A DNA stretch of 5,969 bases from contig JAOPZP010000579.1 in assembly GCA_025964055.1 (NCBI GenBank), forward strand, positions 1 to 5,969, given 5' to 3'. The notes under the pieces are model-generated. The model saw only the letters and a list, made by a program, of their open reading frames with translations. It was not told the origin of the DNA and made no database searches. A program made the position numbers and the translations under genes. This DNA is from Conexibacter sp. (lineage in GTDB: Bacteria > Actinomycetota > Thermoleophilia > Solirubrobacterales > Solirubrobacteraceae). Positions 1-5,338 of this stretch are shown here, piece after piece (within the stretch, counting starts at the first letter, position 1; the number at the start of each line of letters is the position of its first letter).

Positions 1-277
1 GGCCGTCGGCCTCGAGACGGCCGATGAGCCGCGACAGCGCGCTCTGGCTCAGGCAGACCGCGTCCGCCAGCTCCTGCATCCGGCAGCCCTCGGCGTCCGG
101 CGTGTCGGGCGTCGTGGCGAGGTGCTCCAGCACCTCGAACTCGCTCAGCCCGAGCGCGTGGTCCTTCTGCAGCGCCTTCTCGAGGGCGCCGTTGACCCGG
201 GCGTGGCACTGCGACACGCCCCGCCAGGCGGCGACCAGCTCGGAGTCCTCGCGGACGACTTCAGACACCGCGCGCAT
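1..277 (-). CDS. MarR-family transcriptional regulator, 3' end cut by window edge
   Basis: Reading leftward from an ATG at 277 gives 92 codons with no stop before the edge. Residues 41-53 (ALGLSEFEVLEHL) match the start of the MarR fold. Residues 67-92 form the winged-helix DNA-binding part: MQELADAVC followed by a recognition helix SQSALSRLIGRLEADG. The wing and C-terminal dimerisation helices lie outside the window. MarR proteins are dimeric cytoplasmic repressors that usually release DNA on binding small phenolic or drug-like ligands or on cysteine oxidation. Three cysteines (24, 65, 75) are present, but redox sensing is only a possibility. The gene is divergent from an exporter, 76 bp away, and two palindromes between them are plausible operators. 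There is no Shine-Dalgarno at the ATG. A TATAAT (281 to 276) overlaps it, so the GTG at codon 4 could instead be a leaderless start. Family call firm; ligand unknown. Confidence 0.9.
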   Translation of the reverse strand, partial: MRAVSEVVREDSELVAAWRGVSQCHARVNGALEKALQKDHALGLSEFEVLEHLATTPDTPDAEGCRMQELADAVCLSQSALSRLIGRLEADG

Positions 278-281
278 TATA
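276..281 (-). promoter_or_regulatory. Candidate -10 box TATAAT for the MarR gene
   Basis: The minus strand reads TATAAT from 281 to 276, a perfect -10 hexamer that overlaps the ATG at 277. Transcription from it would begin near the GTG at codon 4 and give a leaderless message. No convincing -35 lies 16-18 bp upstream, and a second -10-like hexamer (TATTGT, 297 to 292) competes as the real promoter. Confidence 0.35.
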
Positions 282-291
282 CCGGACCCGA

Positions 292-297
292 ACAATA
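292..297 (-). promoter_or_regulatory. Candidate -10 box TATTGT for the MarR gene, mirror of the exporter's
   Basis: TATTGT reads leftward from 297 to 292. It is 17 bp from CGTGCA (320 to 315), half of the first palindrome. Transcription would start near 285 and leave a leader of about 8 nt before the ATG at 277. The same hexamer at the same distance occurs on the plus strand (342-347). CGTGCA is a poor -35 match, so a promoter here would be weak or need another sigma factor. Confidence 0.35.
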
Positions 298-313
298 TTT
301 GCGTTCACATCTG

Positions 314-325
314 ATGCACGTGCAT
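314..325. promoter_or_regulatory. Operator-like palindrome 1 (ATGCACGTGCAT)
   Basis: This is a perfect 12-bp palindrome in the divergent MarR/exporter spacer. It shares an 11-bp direct repeat (TGCACGTGCAT) with the second site 4 bp downstream, and the two centres are 15 bp apart. Its centre (319.5) is also exactly midway between the two TATTGT hexamers, so bound protein would cover the -35 position of both divergent promoters. MarR dimers bind short palindromes like this in such spacers. Binding by this particular MarR is inferred from position. Confidence 0.7.
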
Positions 326-329
326 TGCT

Positions 330-339
330 TGCACGTGCA
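330..339. promoter_or_regulatory. Operator-like palindrome 2 (TGCACGTGCA)
   Basis: This is a perfect 10-bp palindrome, the second copy of the core found at 315-324. It lies in the -35 to -10 spacer of the putative exporter promoter and just 5' of the -10-like TATTGT, a position suited to repression of the exporter. It is one base short of the first copy's outer symmetry. Confidence 0.65.
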
Positions 340-341
340 TG

Positions 342-347
342 TATTGT
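342..347 (+). promoter_or_regulatory. Candidate -10 box TATTGT for the exporter gene
   Basis: TATTGT ends 7 bp before the ATG at 354, so transcription would begin at or next to that ATG and give a leaderless message. CGTGCA sits 17 bp upstream at 319-324 but is a poor -35. The alternative ATG at 339 would lie upstream of this transcription start and has no Shine-Dalgarno, which argues for 354. Confidence 0.4.
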
Positions 348-353
348 GGTCGC

Positions 354-1805
354 ATGGCACCACCCTCCTCCGCTTCGCAACACGTCACCGGCGACCGCTG
401 GACCCCCGCCGTCTGGGGCGCGCTGATCCTCCTCTGCGGCGTGCTCTTCCTCGACGGCCTCGACGTCTCGATGGTCGGCGTGGCCCTCCCCTCGATCCGC
501 CAGGACCTTCACCTCTCGACCGCGCAGCTGCAGTGGATCGTCAGCGGCTACGTGCTCGGCTACGGCGGCCTGCTCCTGCTGGGCGGCCGGGCGGCCGACC
601 TGCTCGGGCGCCGCCGCGTCCTGCTCATCGGGCTGTCGGTGTTCACGGTCGCGTCGATCTTCGGCGGCCTGGTCAGCGACCCCAACCTGCTCATCGCGAC
701 CCGCTTCCTCAAGGGCGCCAGCGCCGCCTTCACCGCGCCCGCCGGGTTGTCCTACATCACGACCACGTTCGCCGAGGGCCCGGCTCGCAACAAGGCGCTG
801 AGCGTCTACGCGGCCTGCGGCGCGTCCGGCTTCTCCTCCGGGCTGATCCTCGGCGGCCTGCTCACCGAGGCCGGCTGGCGCTGGACGTTCCTGCTCCCTG
901 CGCCGTTCGCCCTGGCGATCCTCGTGCTCGCCCCGCGCTTCCTCGTCAAGGACCGGCCGGCCGAGCGCACCCGCGGCGACTTCGACCTCGGCGGCGCCGT
1001 GACGATCACCGCCGGCATGTTGCTCTTCGTGCGCACGATCGTGCGCGCGCCCGAGATCGGCTGGACCTCCACCGGCACCGTCGTCTCGTTCGCGATCGCG
1101 GTCGCCCTGCTGGCGTCGTTCGTGGCGATCGAGCAGCGCGTCGCCCAGCCGCTCGTGCGGCTCGGGATCTTCCGGACCGGCCACGTCCTGCGGGCCAACC
1201 TCGGCGCGATGGCGGTGTTCGGCGGCTACGTCGGCTTCCAGTTCGTCGCGACCCTGTACCTCCAGGGCGTGCTCGGCTGGTCGGCGCTGGAGACCGCGCT
1301 GGCGTTCCTGCCCGCGGGGTTGATCGTCGCCTTCGGCGCTCCGCGCGTCGGCGCGCTCGGCGAGCGGTTCGGCGCCGCGCCGGTGGTCTCGGCGGGCTTC
1401 GTCTCCTTCGTCGCCGCCTACGCGCTGTTCCTGCGCGCCGGCATGAGCCCCAACTACGCCCTGGTGATCCTGCCGACGATGGTCCTGCTGGGGGTCGGCT
1501 TCGCGCTCGGCTTCCCCACGCTGAACATCCAGGCCACCAACGGCGTCGCCGACCACGAGCAGGGCCTGGCCTCCGGCCTGGTCAACACCTCGTTCCAGGT
1601 CGGCGGAGCGATCGTGCTGGCGGTCGTCAGCGCGGTCGTCGGCAACGGAACGGCCAGCGGCAGTGACGCCGGCGCGTTCCTCCATGCGTCCCACACGGCC
1701 GTGGGAGTGGTGACCGGCGTTGCCGTTCTCGGACTGGTCACGGCCCTCAGCGGCCTGGCCTGGCGCCGGCGCTACGCGCTGGCGGTCGAGCACCTCGGCG
1801 CCTGA
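354..1805 (+). CDS. MFS drug exporter, DHA2 (EmrB/QacA-like) family, 14 membrane helices
   Basis: A 483-residue inner-membrane transporter predicted to expel small molecules by proton antiport. The hydropathy pattern gives about 14 membrane segments, the mark of the DHA2 group as opposed to 12-helix MFS proteins. Motif D1 is at residues 33-48 (LDGLDVSMVGVALPSI). Motif A, in the loop between helices 2 and 3, is at 77-88 (GGRAADLLGRRR). A glycine-rich motif C, typical of antiporters, is at about 156-179 and ends in GWRWTF. The C-terminus is a short basic tail after helix 14. The length is normal for the family. The start at 354 is chosen over the in-frame ATG at 339 because the 339 codon overlaps the second palindrome and lies before the likely transcription start. 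The divergent MarR gene suggests induction by the substrate or a related ligand. The substrate cannot be read from sequence. Confidence 0.92.
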   Translation: MAPPSSASQHVTGDRWTPAVWGALILLCGVLFLDGLDVSMVGVALPSIRQDLHLSTAQLQWIVSGYVLGYGGLLLLGGRAADLLGRRRVLLIGLSVFTVASIFGGLVSDPNLLIATRFLKGASAAFTAPAGLSYITTTFAEGPARNKALSVYAACGASGFSSGLILGGLLTEAGWRWTFLLPAPFALAILVLAPRFLVKDRPAERTRGDFDLGGAVTITAGMLLFVRTIVRAPEIGWTSTGTVVSFAIAVALLASFVAIEQRVAQPLVRLGIFRTGHVLRANLGAMAVFGGYVGFQFVATLYLQGVLGWSALETALAFLPAGLIVAFGAPRVGALGERFGAAPVVSAGFVSFVAAYALFLRAGMSPNYALVILPTMVLLGVGFALGFPTLNIQATNGVADHEQGLASGLVNTSFQVGGAIVLAVVSAVVGNGTASGSDAGAFLHASHTAVGVVTGVAVLGLVTALSGLAWRRRYALAVEHLGA

Positions 1806-1836
1806 AGCACCTGACCTCTCCCCCCTCCCCCGGGTC

Positions 1837-1869
1837 CCGGCCCGGTCGCGCCTCGCGCGGCCGGGCCGG
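1837..1869 (+). terminator. Strong GC hairpin after the exporter, likely terminator
   Basis: The left arm CCGGCCCGGTCGCG (1837-1850) pairs with CGCGGCCGGGCCGG (1856-1869) over 14 bp, with one G-U pair and a 5-nt loop. It starts 31 bp after the exporter stop. There is no clear U-tract (CCTGTTCC follows). Such U-poor hairpins are often counted as terminators in high-GC actinobacteria, but termination is inferred from position and stability. Confidence 0.6.
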
Positions 1870-1877
1870 CCTGTTCC

Positions 1878-2002
1878 GGGGACAGTCCCCAACCCACGAC
1901 GAATTGGGGACAGTCCCCAGCCCGCGGCGAATTGGGGACAGTCCCCAGCCCGCGACCAATTGGGGACAGTCCCCAGCCCGCGGGGAATTGGGGACAGTCC
2001 CC
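1878..2002. repeat. Tandem array of five GGGGACAGTCCCC inverted repeats, 28-bp period
   Basis: The 13-mer GGGGACAGTCCCC (6-bp arms around a central A) occurs five times, starting at 1878, 1906, 1934, 1962 and 1990, always exactly 28 bp apart. The 15-bp linkers are similar to each other (agcccgcggcgaatt and variants). The last four copies extend to TTGGGGACAGTCCCCAG. The copies are identical while the linkers differ at several bases, so the inverted repeat looks like the conserved element. The array fills most of the gap between the exporter terminator and the ppx gene. It resembles REP-type intergenic repeats; a link to a REP-associated tyrosine transposase is possible, but none is encoded here. 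Because 28 is not a multiple of 3, the array opens spurious reading frames rich in GTVPS and GDSPQ. Confidence 0.93.
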
Positions 2003-2016
2003 AGCACCATTAGTCT
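1988..2016 (+). promoter_or_regulatory. Weak candidate promoter for ppx, partly built from the last repeat
   Basis: TTGGGG (1988-1993), at the entry to the fifth repeat, lies 17 bp from TAGTCT (2011-2016), which fits TAnnnT. The patch around 2008-2016 is the only A/T-containing stretch between array and gene. Transcription would start about 2-4 nt before the ATG at 2026. The hexamers are poor, so this is a suggestion only. Confidence 0.22.
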
Positions 2017-2025
2017 CAGGGCCGC

Positions 2026-3537
2026 ATGGCCGACGAACGCCGCATCGCCGTCTGCGACCTGGGGTCCAACTCCTTCCGCCTGGTCGTCTTCACCGCCGAC
2101 GCCGCCGAGGGCTGGTGGCGGCGCACGGACGAGATCCACGAGGCCGTGCGGCTCGGCGCCGGCCTCGCGGAGACCGGCCTGCTCAGCGAGGAGGGCATCG
2201 CCCGGGGCCTGGCGACCGCCGAGGTCTTCGCCCACTTCTGCGAGGCGACCGGCATCGCCGAGGTCGACGCGGTCGCCACCAGCGCGATCCGCGACGCCAG
2301 CAACGCCGGCGAGTTCCTGGAGCGCGTCGCGCTGCCCGTGCGCGTGCTGAGCAAGGAGGAGGAGGCCCGCATGGGCTACCTCGCCGCGGTCAACTCCACC
2401 ACCTTGGCCGACGGCGCCGTGCTCGACCTCGGCGGCGGCTCCATGCAGCTCGTGCGCGTCGCGTCGCGCCACGCCGTCGCCCTGCAGTCCTGGCCGCTGG
2501 GCGCCGTGCGGATGACCGAGCGCTTCGACCTCGGCAATGAGCCCGCCGGCAAGAAGCAGTTGCGCGCGCTGCGCGACCACGTCGCCCAGGAGCTCGAAGA
2601 CGCCCCGTGGCTGGCGAAGGCCGGGGCGCGGATGGTCGGCATCGGCGGCACGGTTCGCAACCTCGCCGCCGCCGTGCAGCGGGCGGTCGGCGTGCCGGAG
2701 TTCGGGGTGCAGGGCTTCGTCATCGAGCGCGAGGCGCTCAGCGAGCTCGTCGCCCGGCTCGCCGCGCTGCCGGCCGCCGACCGCGCCAAGGTCCCGGGCG
2801 TCAAGTTCTCGCGCGCGGACCTGATCCTCGCCGGCGCGGCCACCGTCGAGGCCGTGCTCGACATCGGCGGCTTCGACGCGATCGAGGCCACCGAGGCCGG
2901 CCTGCGCGAGGGCGTCTTCTTCGCCCGCCACCTGCCCGGCGACCCGCCGCTCTTCGACGATGTCCGCCGCGCCTCGGTCCTGAACCTCGCGGCCCAGTAC
3001 CACGTCAACCCGGCGCACACCGACCACGTCGCGTTCCTCGCGCTCGGCCTGTTCGACGACCTCGCAGAGCTCGGCCTGCACGCCGGCGACGCGCGCGAGC
3101 GCGAGCTGCTCTGGACCGCGTGCGTGCTGCACGACATCGGGATGAGCGTCGACTACGACGACCATCACAAGCACTCGCGCTACCTGGTGTTGAACTCGGG
3201 CCTGCCCGGCTTCGACCAGCGCGAGGTCGCCCTCGTCGGCCAGGTCGTGCGCTTCCACCGCAAGGGGACGCCGACGTTCGGCCCCTTCGACAAGCTCATG
3301 CGCGACGGCGACCAGCAGATCCTCGACCGCTGCGCGCTGCTGCTGCGCCTCGCCGAGGACCTCGAGCGCAGCCGCGACCAGCTCGTCGCGGCCGTGGACG
3401 TGCTCCACGAGGACGGCCGCGTGTCGCTGGAGCTGCACGCGGCGGGCGACGTGCGCGTCGCCCGCTGGGCGGCCAGCCGCGAGACCGACCTGTTCCAGCG
3501 CGCGTTCGGCTGCGACCTGACGGTCGCCGCGGCGTAG
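2026..3537 (+). CDS. Ppx/GppA phosphatase family protein with C-terminal HD domain
   Basis: A 503-residue cytoplasmic protein of the exopolyphosphatase / guanosine pentaphosphate phosphohydrolase family. These enzymes release phosphate from polyphosphate chains or convert pppGpp to ppGpp. The N-terminal actin-like fold shows the phosphate-1 loop DLGSNSFRLV (11-20), the acidic segment SKEEEAR (109-115) that carries the family's catalytic glutamate, the phosphate-2 loop LDLGGGSMQL (133-142) and GIGGTVRNLA (205-214). Residues about 310-450 form an HD-type helical domain: H331/H334, HD at 369-370, HHKH at 380-383, H411, and LLRLAEDLERSRDQ (439-452) in the position of the usual LLRLADxLDRSH. The length fits long, HD-bearing Ppx proteins. 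The phosphate-2 loop reads SMQ where E. coli Ppx has STE. A weak AGGG at 2018-2021 precedes the ATG. The 3' end converges on the c-di-GMP gene. Whether polyphosphate or pppGpp is the substrate cannot be told. Confidence 0.92.
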   Translation: MADERRIAVCDLGSNSFRLVVFTADAAEGWWRRTDEIHEAVRLGAGLAETGLLSEEGIARGLATAEVFAHFCEATGIAEVDAVATSAIRDASNAGEFLERVALPVRVLSKEEEARMGYLAAVNSTTLADGAVLDLGGGSMQLVRVASRHAVALQSWPLGAVRMTERFDLGNEPAGKKQLRALRDHVAQELEDAPWLAKAGARMVGIGGTVRNLAAAVQRAVGVPEFGVQGFVIEREALSELVARLAALPAADRAKVPGVKFSRADLILAGAATVEAVLDIGGFDAIEATEAGLREGVFFARHLPGDPPLFDDVRRASVLNLAAQYHVNPAHTDHVAFLALGLFDDLAELGLHAGDARERELLWTACVLHDIGMSVDYDDHHKHSRYLVLNSGLPGFDQREVALVGQVVRFHRKGTPTFGPFDKLMRDGDQQILDRCALLLRLAEDLERSRDQLVAAVDVLHEDGRVSLELHAAGDVRVARWAASRETDLFQRAFGCDLTVAAA

Positions 3538-3553
3538 GAGCTCTAGGCCGCGG
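3527..3553. terminator. Inverted repeat spanning both convergent stop codons, candidate bidirectional terminator
   Basis: CCGCGGC (3527-3533) and GCCGCGG (3547-3553) are perfect 7-bp arms centred on 3540. Inside, after one G-G mismatch, the ppx stop TAG (3535-3537) pairs base for base with CTA (3543-3545), the complement of the opposing gene's TAG stop, followed by one G-U pair. The hairpin can form in both transcripts. With only 5 bp between the genes, it is the only visible place for termination. No U-tract. Confidence 0.5.
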
Positions 3554-5234
3554 TCGGCGTCGTCGCGATCGACGGGCGCGGGACGCCCGGGAGCACGGCG
3601 TCGGGGAGCAGCACGTCGGCCGGCGGCACGGGCCGGCCGTAGAGGAAGCCCTGCACGACCGGGCAGCCCATGCTGCGCAGCACGTCGTCCTGCTCGGCGG
3701 TCTCGACGCCCTCGGCGATGACCGTCAGGCCCATGCGGCCGGCGAGCGTCAGCACGGCCTCGACCACGGCCCGGTCCTCGGTGCTGGCGACGAGGTCGGC
3801 GATGAACGAGCGGTCGACCTTGAGGACGTCGACCGGCAGCGCCTTGAGGTGGGTCAGCGACGAGTACCCGAGGCCGAAGTCGTCGAGCGCCACGCGCACG
3901 CCGAGGCGGCGCAGGGCGTCGAGCGCGAGCCGCGCCATGTCGGGCCGGCGCAGCACGGCGGTCTCGGTGACCTCGAGGCAGATCGCGTTGGCGGGCACGC
4001 CCGTCTCGCGCAGCGCGCGCTCGACGACGGCCACGAAGTCCAGCTGCGCCAGCTGGCGCGCGGAGACGTTGACCGACACCCACAGGTCGTGGCCCTGGGC
4101 GCGCCAGGCGGCGAGCTGCCGGCAGGACTCCTCGAGGACCCAGGCGCCGATCGGGACGATCAGGCCGTCGTCCTCGGCGATGCGCAGGAACGCGCCGGGC
4201 AGCAGCTCGCCGCGGCTGGGGTGGTCCCAGCGCAGCAGCGCCTCACAGCCGATCGGCGCGCCGTCGAGCATGGAGACCAGCGGCTGGAAGACGATGCGCA
4301 GCTCCTTGCGCTGCAGCGCGCCGCGCAGCTGGGCGGCGAGCTCCAGGCGGTGGCGCACCTCCTCGGCGAGCGCGGCGTCGTAGACCTCGGCGCGGCCGCG
4401 GCCCTTGCTCTTGGCGCGGCGCAGCGCGACGTCGGCGTCGCGCAGGAGGTCCTCGGCGTCGACGCCGGGGTCGCGGGCGACGGCGATGCCGACGCTGCCG
4501 GTCACCGTGACCGGGCCGTTGCGCGTGGGGATCGGCCGGGCGAAGGCGCCGTGCACGCGCTCGATGACGGCCTCGATGCCGGAGGCGCCCCCGTCGGCGA
4601 GACCTTCGGCGACGACGAGGAAGCGGTCGCCGCCGAAGCGCCCGACGGTGTCGGCGGCGCGGAGGCGCTCGCTCAGGCGGTCCGACACCGCGCGCAGCAC
4701 GATGTCGCCGCCGGCGTGGCCGTGCGTGTCGTTGATGGTGGTGAGGTCGTCGACGTCGACCAGCAGGGCGACCGCCGCGCCGGCGGAGCGGCCGAGGCGC
4801 GCGATGGCGGCGCAGAGGCGGTCGGTGGCCAGCGCGCGATTGGCGACGCCGGTCAGCGCGTCGTGCAGGCTGTGGCGCTCGAGCTCCTTGCGCGTGGTGA
4901 TGTCCTTGGCGACCGAGCTCCACTCCTCGCCGTCCCAGCGGGCGCTCCACAGCAGCCAGCGCCAGACGCCGTCGCGCGTGCGGAAGCGGTTCTCGTAGCG
5001 GGTGGTGCAGGGGCTCGGCCCGGTGGCGCGGGCGATCTCCTGGCAGGTGCGCTCGACGTCCTCGGGGTGCACGAAGTTCAGCGAGGGCTCGGCCATCAGC
5101 TCCTCGCGCGACCAGCCGAGGACCGCTTCCCACTCGGGGTTCAGGCAGGTGAAGTAGCCACGGCGGTCCGCGATGGCCAGCAGGTCGGGCGAGCGCTCGA
5201 AGAAGCGCACGACGTCGTCCTTGGGTGACCCCAT
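3543..5234 (-). CDS. PAS-GGDEF-EAL c-di-GMP protein; EAL intact, GGDEF degenerate (GGDRF), likely phosphodiesterase
   Basis: A 563-residue cytoplasmic signalling protein with no membrane segment. In order: a PAS sensor at about 10-113, ending in the PAC-like DITTRKELERHSLHDALTGVANR linker region (split by eye at about 111-133); a GGDEF domain at about 123-285; and an EAL domain at about 295-545. The GGDEF signature reads GGDRF (201-205), losing the fourth-position glutamate needed for metal binding and cyclase activity, and the usual FK of DxDxFKxIND is LT. The upstream RxxD (RAAD, 192-195) is kept. The EAL domain keeps E331-A-L, N389, E421, the DDFG aspartates 451-452, K472, E508 and Q528, so c-di-GMP hydrolysis to pGpG is expected, possibly modulated by GTP at the GGDEF site. 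A GTG at 5285 would add 17 residues, but a sigma-28-like promoter lies inside that extension, so ATG 5234 is preferred. Confidence 0.93.
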   Translation of the reverse strand: MGSPKDDVVRFFERSPDLLAIADRRGYFTCLNPEWEAVLGWSREELMAEPSLNFVHPEDVERTCQEIARATGPSPCTTRYENRFRTRDGVWRWLLWSARWDGEEWSSVAKDITTRKELERHSLHDALTGVANRALATDRLCAAIARLGRSAGAAVALLVDVDDLTTINDTHGHAGGDIVLRAVSDRLSERLRAADTVGRFGGDRFLVVAEGLADGGASGIEAVIERVHGAFARPIPTRNGPVTVTGSVGIAVARDPGVDAEDLLRDADVALRRAKSKGRGRAEVYDAALAEEVRHRLELAAQLRGALQRKELRIVFQPLVSMLDGAPIGCEALLRWDHPSRGELLPGAFLRIAEDDGLIVPIGAWVLEESCRQLAAWRAQGHDLWVSVNVSARQLAQLDFVAVVERALRETGVPANAICLEVTETAVLRRPDMARLALDALRRLGVRVALDDFGLGYSSLTHLKALPVDVLKVDRSFIADLVASTEDRAVVEAVLTLAGRMGLTVIAEGVETAEQDDVLRSMGCPVVQGFLYGRPVPPADVLLPDAVLPGVPRPSIATTPTAA

Positions 5235-5242
5235 GGCCAGGC

Positions 5243-5270
5243 TGGTCGGCCCGATCGGTGGGAAACTTGA
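5243..5270 (-). promoter_or_regulatory. Candidate sigma-28 (FliA/SigD-type) promoter for the c-di-GMP gene
   Basis: The minus strand reads TCAAGTTT (5270 to 5263), 12 bp, then GCCGACCA (5250 to 5243). The FliA consensus is TAAAGTTT, about 11 bp, then GCCGATAA. The match is 7 of 8 and 6 of 8, with a spacer one base long. The -10 element ends 8 bp before the ATG at 5234, so the message would be leaderless or nearly so. No flagellar gene is in view; assignment rests on the motif only. Confidence 0.45.
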
Positions 5271-5288
5271 GCGTGCACGTGCCACTTC

Positions 5289-5303
5289 GGCGGATCTCCC
5301 GCC
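5289..5303 (-). terminator. Small hairpin between the acidic-protein gene and the c-di-GMP gene
   Basis: On the minus strand GGCGG and CCGCC pair around GAGAT, about 36 bp after the stop of the upstream gene. The stem is only 5-6 bp and has no U-tract. It may end the panE-like operon before the separate promoter of the c-di-GMP gene, but a stem this size is common by chance in such GC-rich DNA. Confidence 0.25.
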
Positions 5304-5338
5304 TGTTCAGGGGGCTCTTGCGCCGGGCGCCGCGGGGG

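Noticed and set aside
339..353. ATG at 339 as start of the exporter
   Set aside because: The codon overlaps the end of palindrome 2, lies upstream of the likely transcription start and has no ribosome binding site. I cannot fully exclude it.
261..1892. Minus-strand open frame opposite the exporter
   Set aside because: It is antisense to a transporter with clear MFS motifs, and its Arg/Glu/Gly-rich sequence has no family features.
1878..2002. CRISPR array
   Set aside because: The conserved unit is only 13 bp, the linkers are 15 bp and nearly alike rather than unique spacers, and no cas gene is present.
1904..2013. Small plus-strand proteins starting MGTVPSP within the repeats
   Set aside because: These are translations of the 28-bp repeat in shifting frames. 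There is no ribosome binding site or domain, and they overlap the true ppx start.
1747..4083. Very long minus-strand open frame (about 778 codons) opposite ppx and beyond
   Set aside because: It is antisense to ppx, crosses the repeat array and overlaps the EAL gene in another frame. Its composition is low-complexity Arg/Ala/Gly, as expected for a shadow frame in GC-rich coding DNA.
2607..5228. Long plus-strand open frame (about 873 codons) across ppx and antisense to the GGDEF-EAL gene
   Set aside because: It is out of frame with ppx and antisense to clear PAS/GGDEF/EAL motifs. It has no recognisable domain and a shadow-type composition.
5235..5285. GTG start at 5285 for the c-di-GMP gene
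   Set aside because: The extra 17 residues cover a sigma-28-like promoter and precede the PAS domain. ATG 5234 is better placed.
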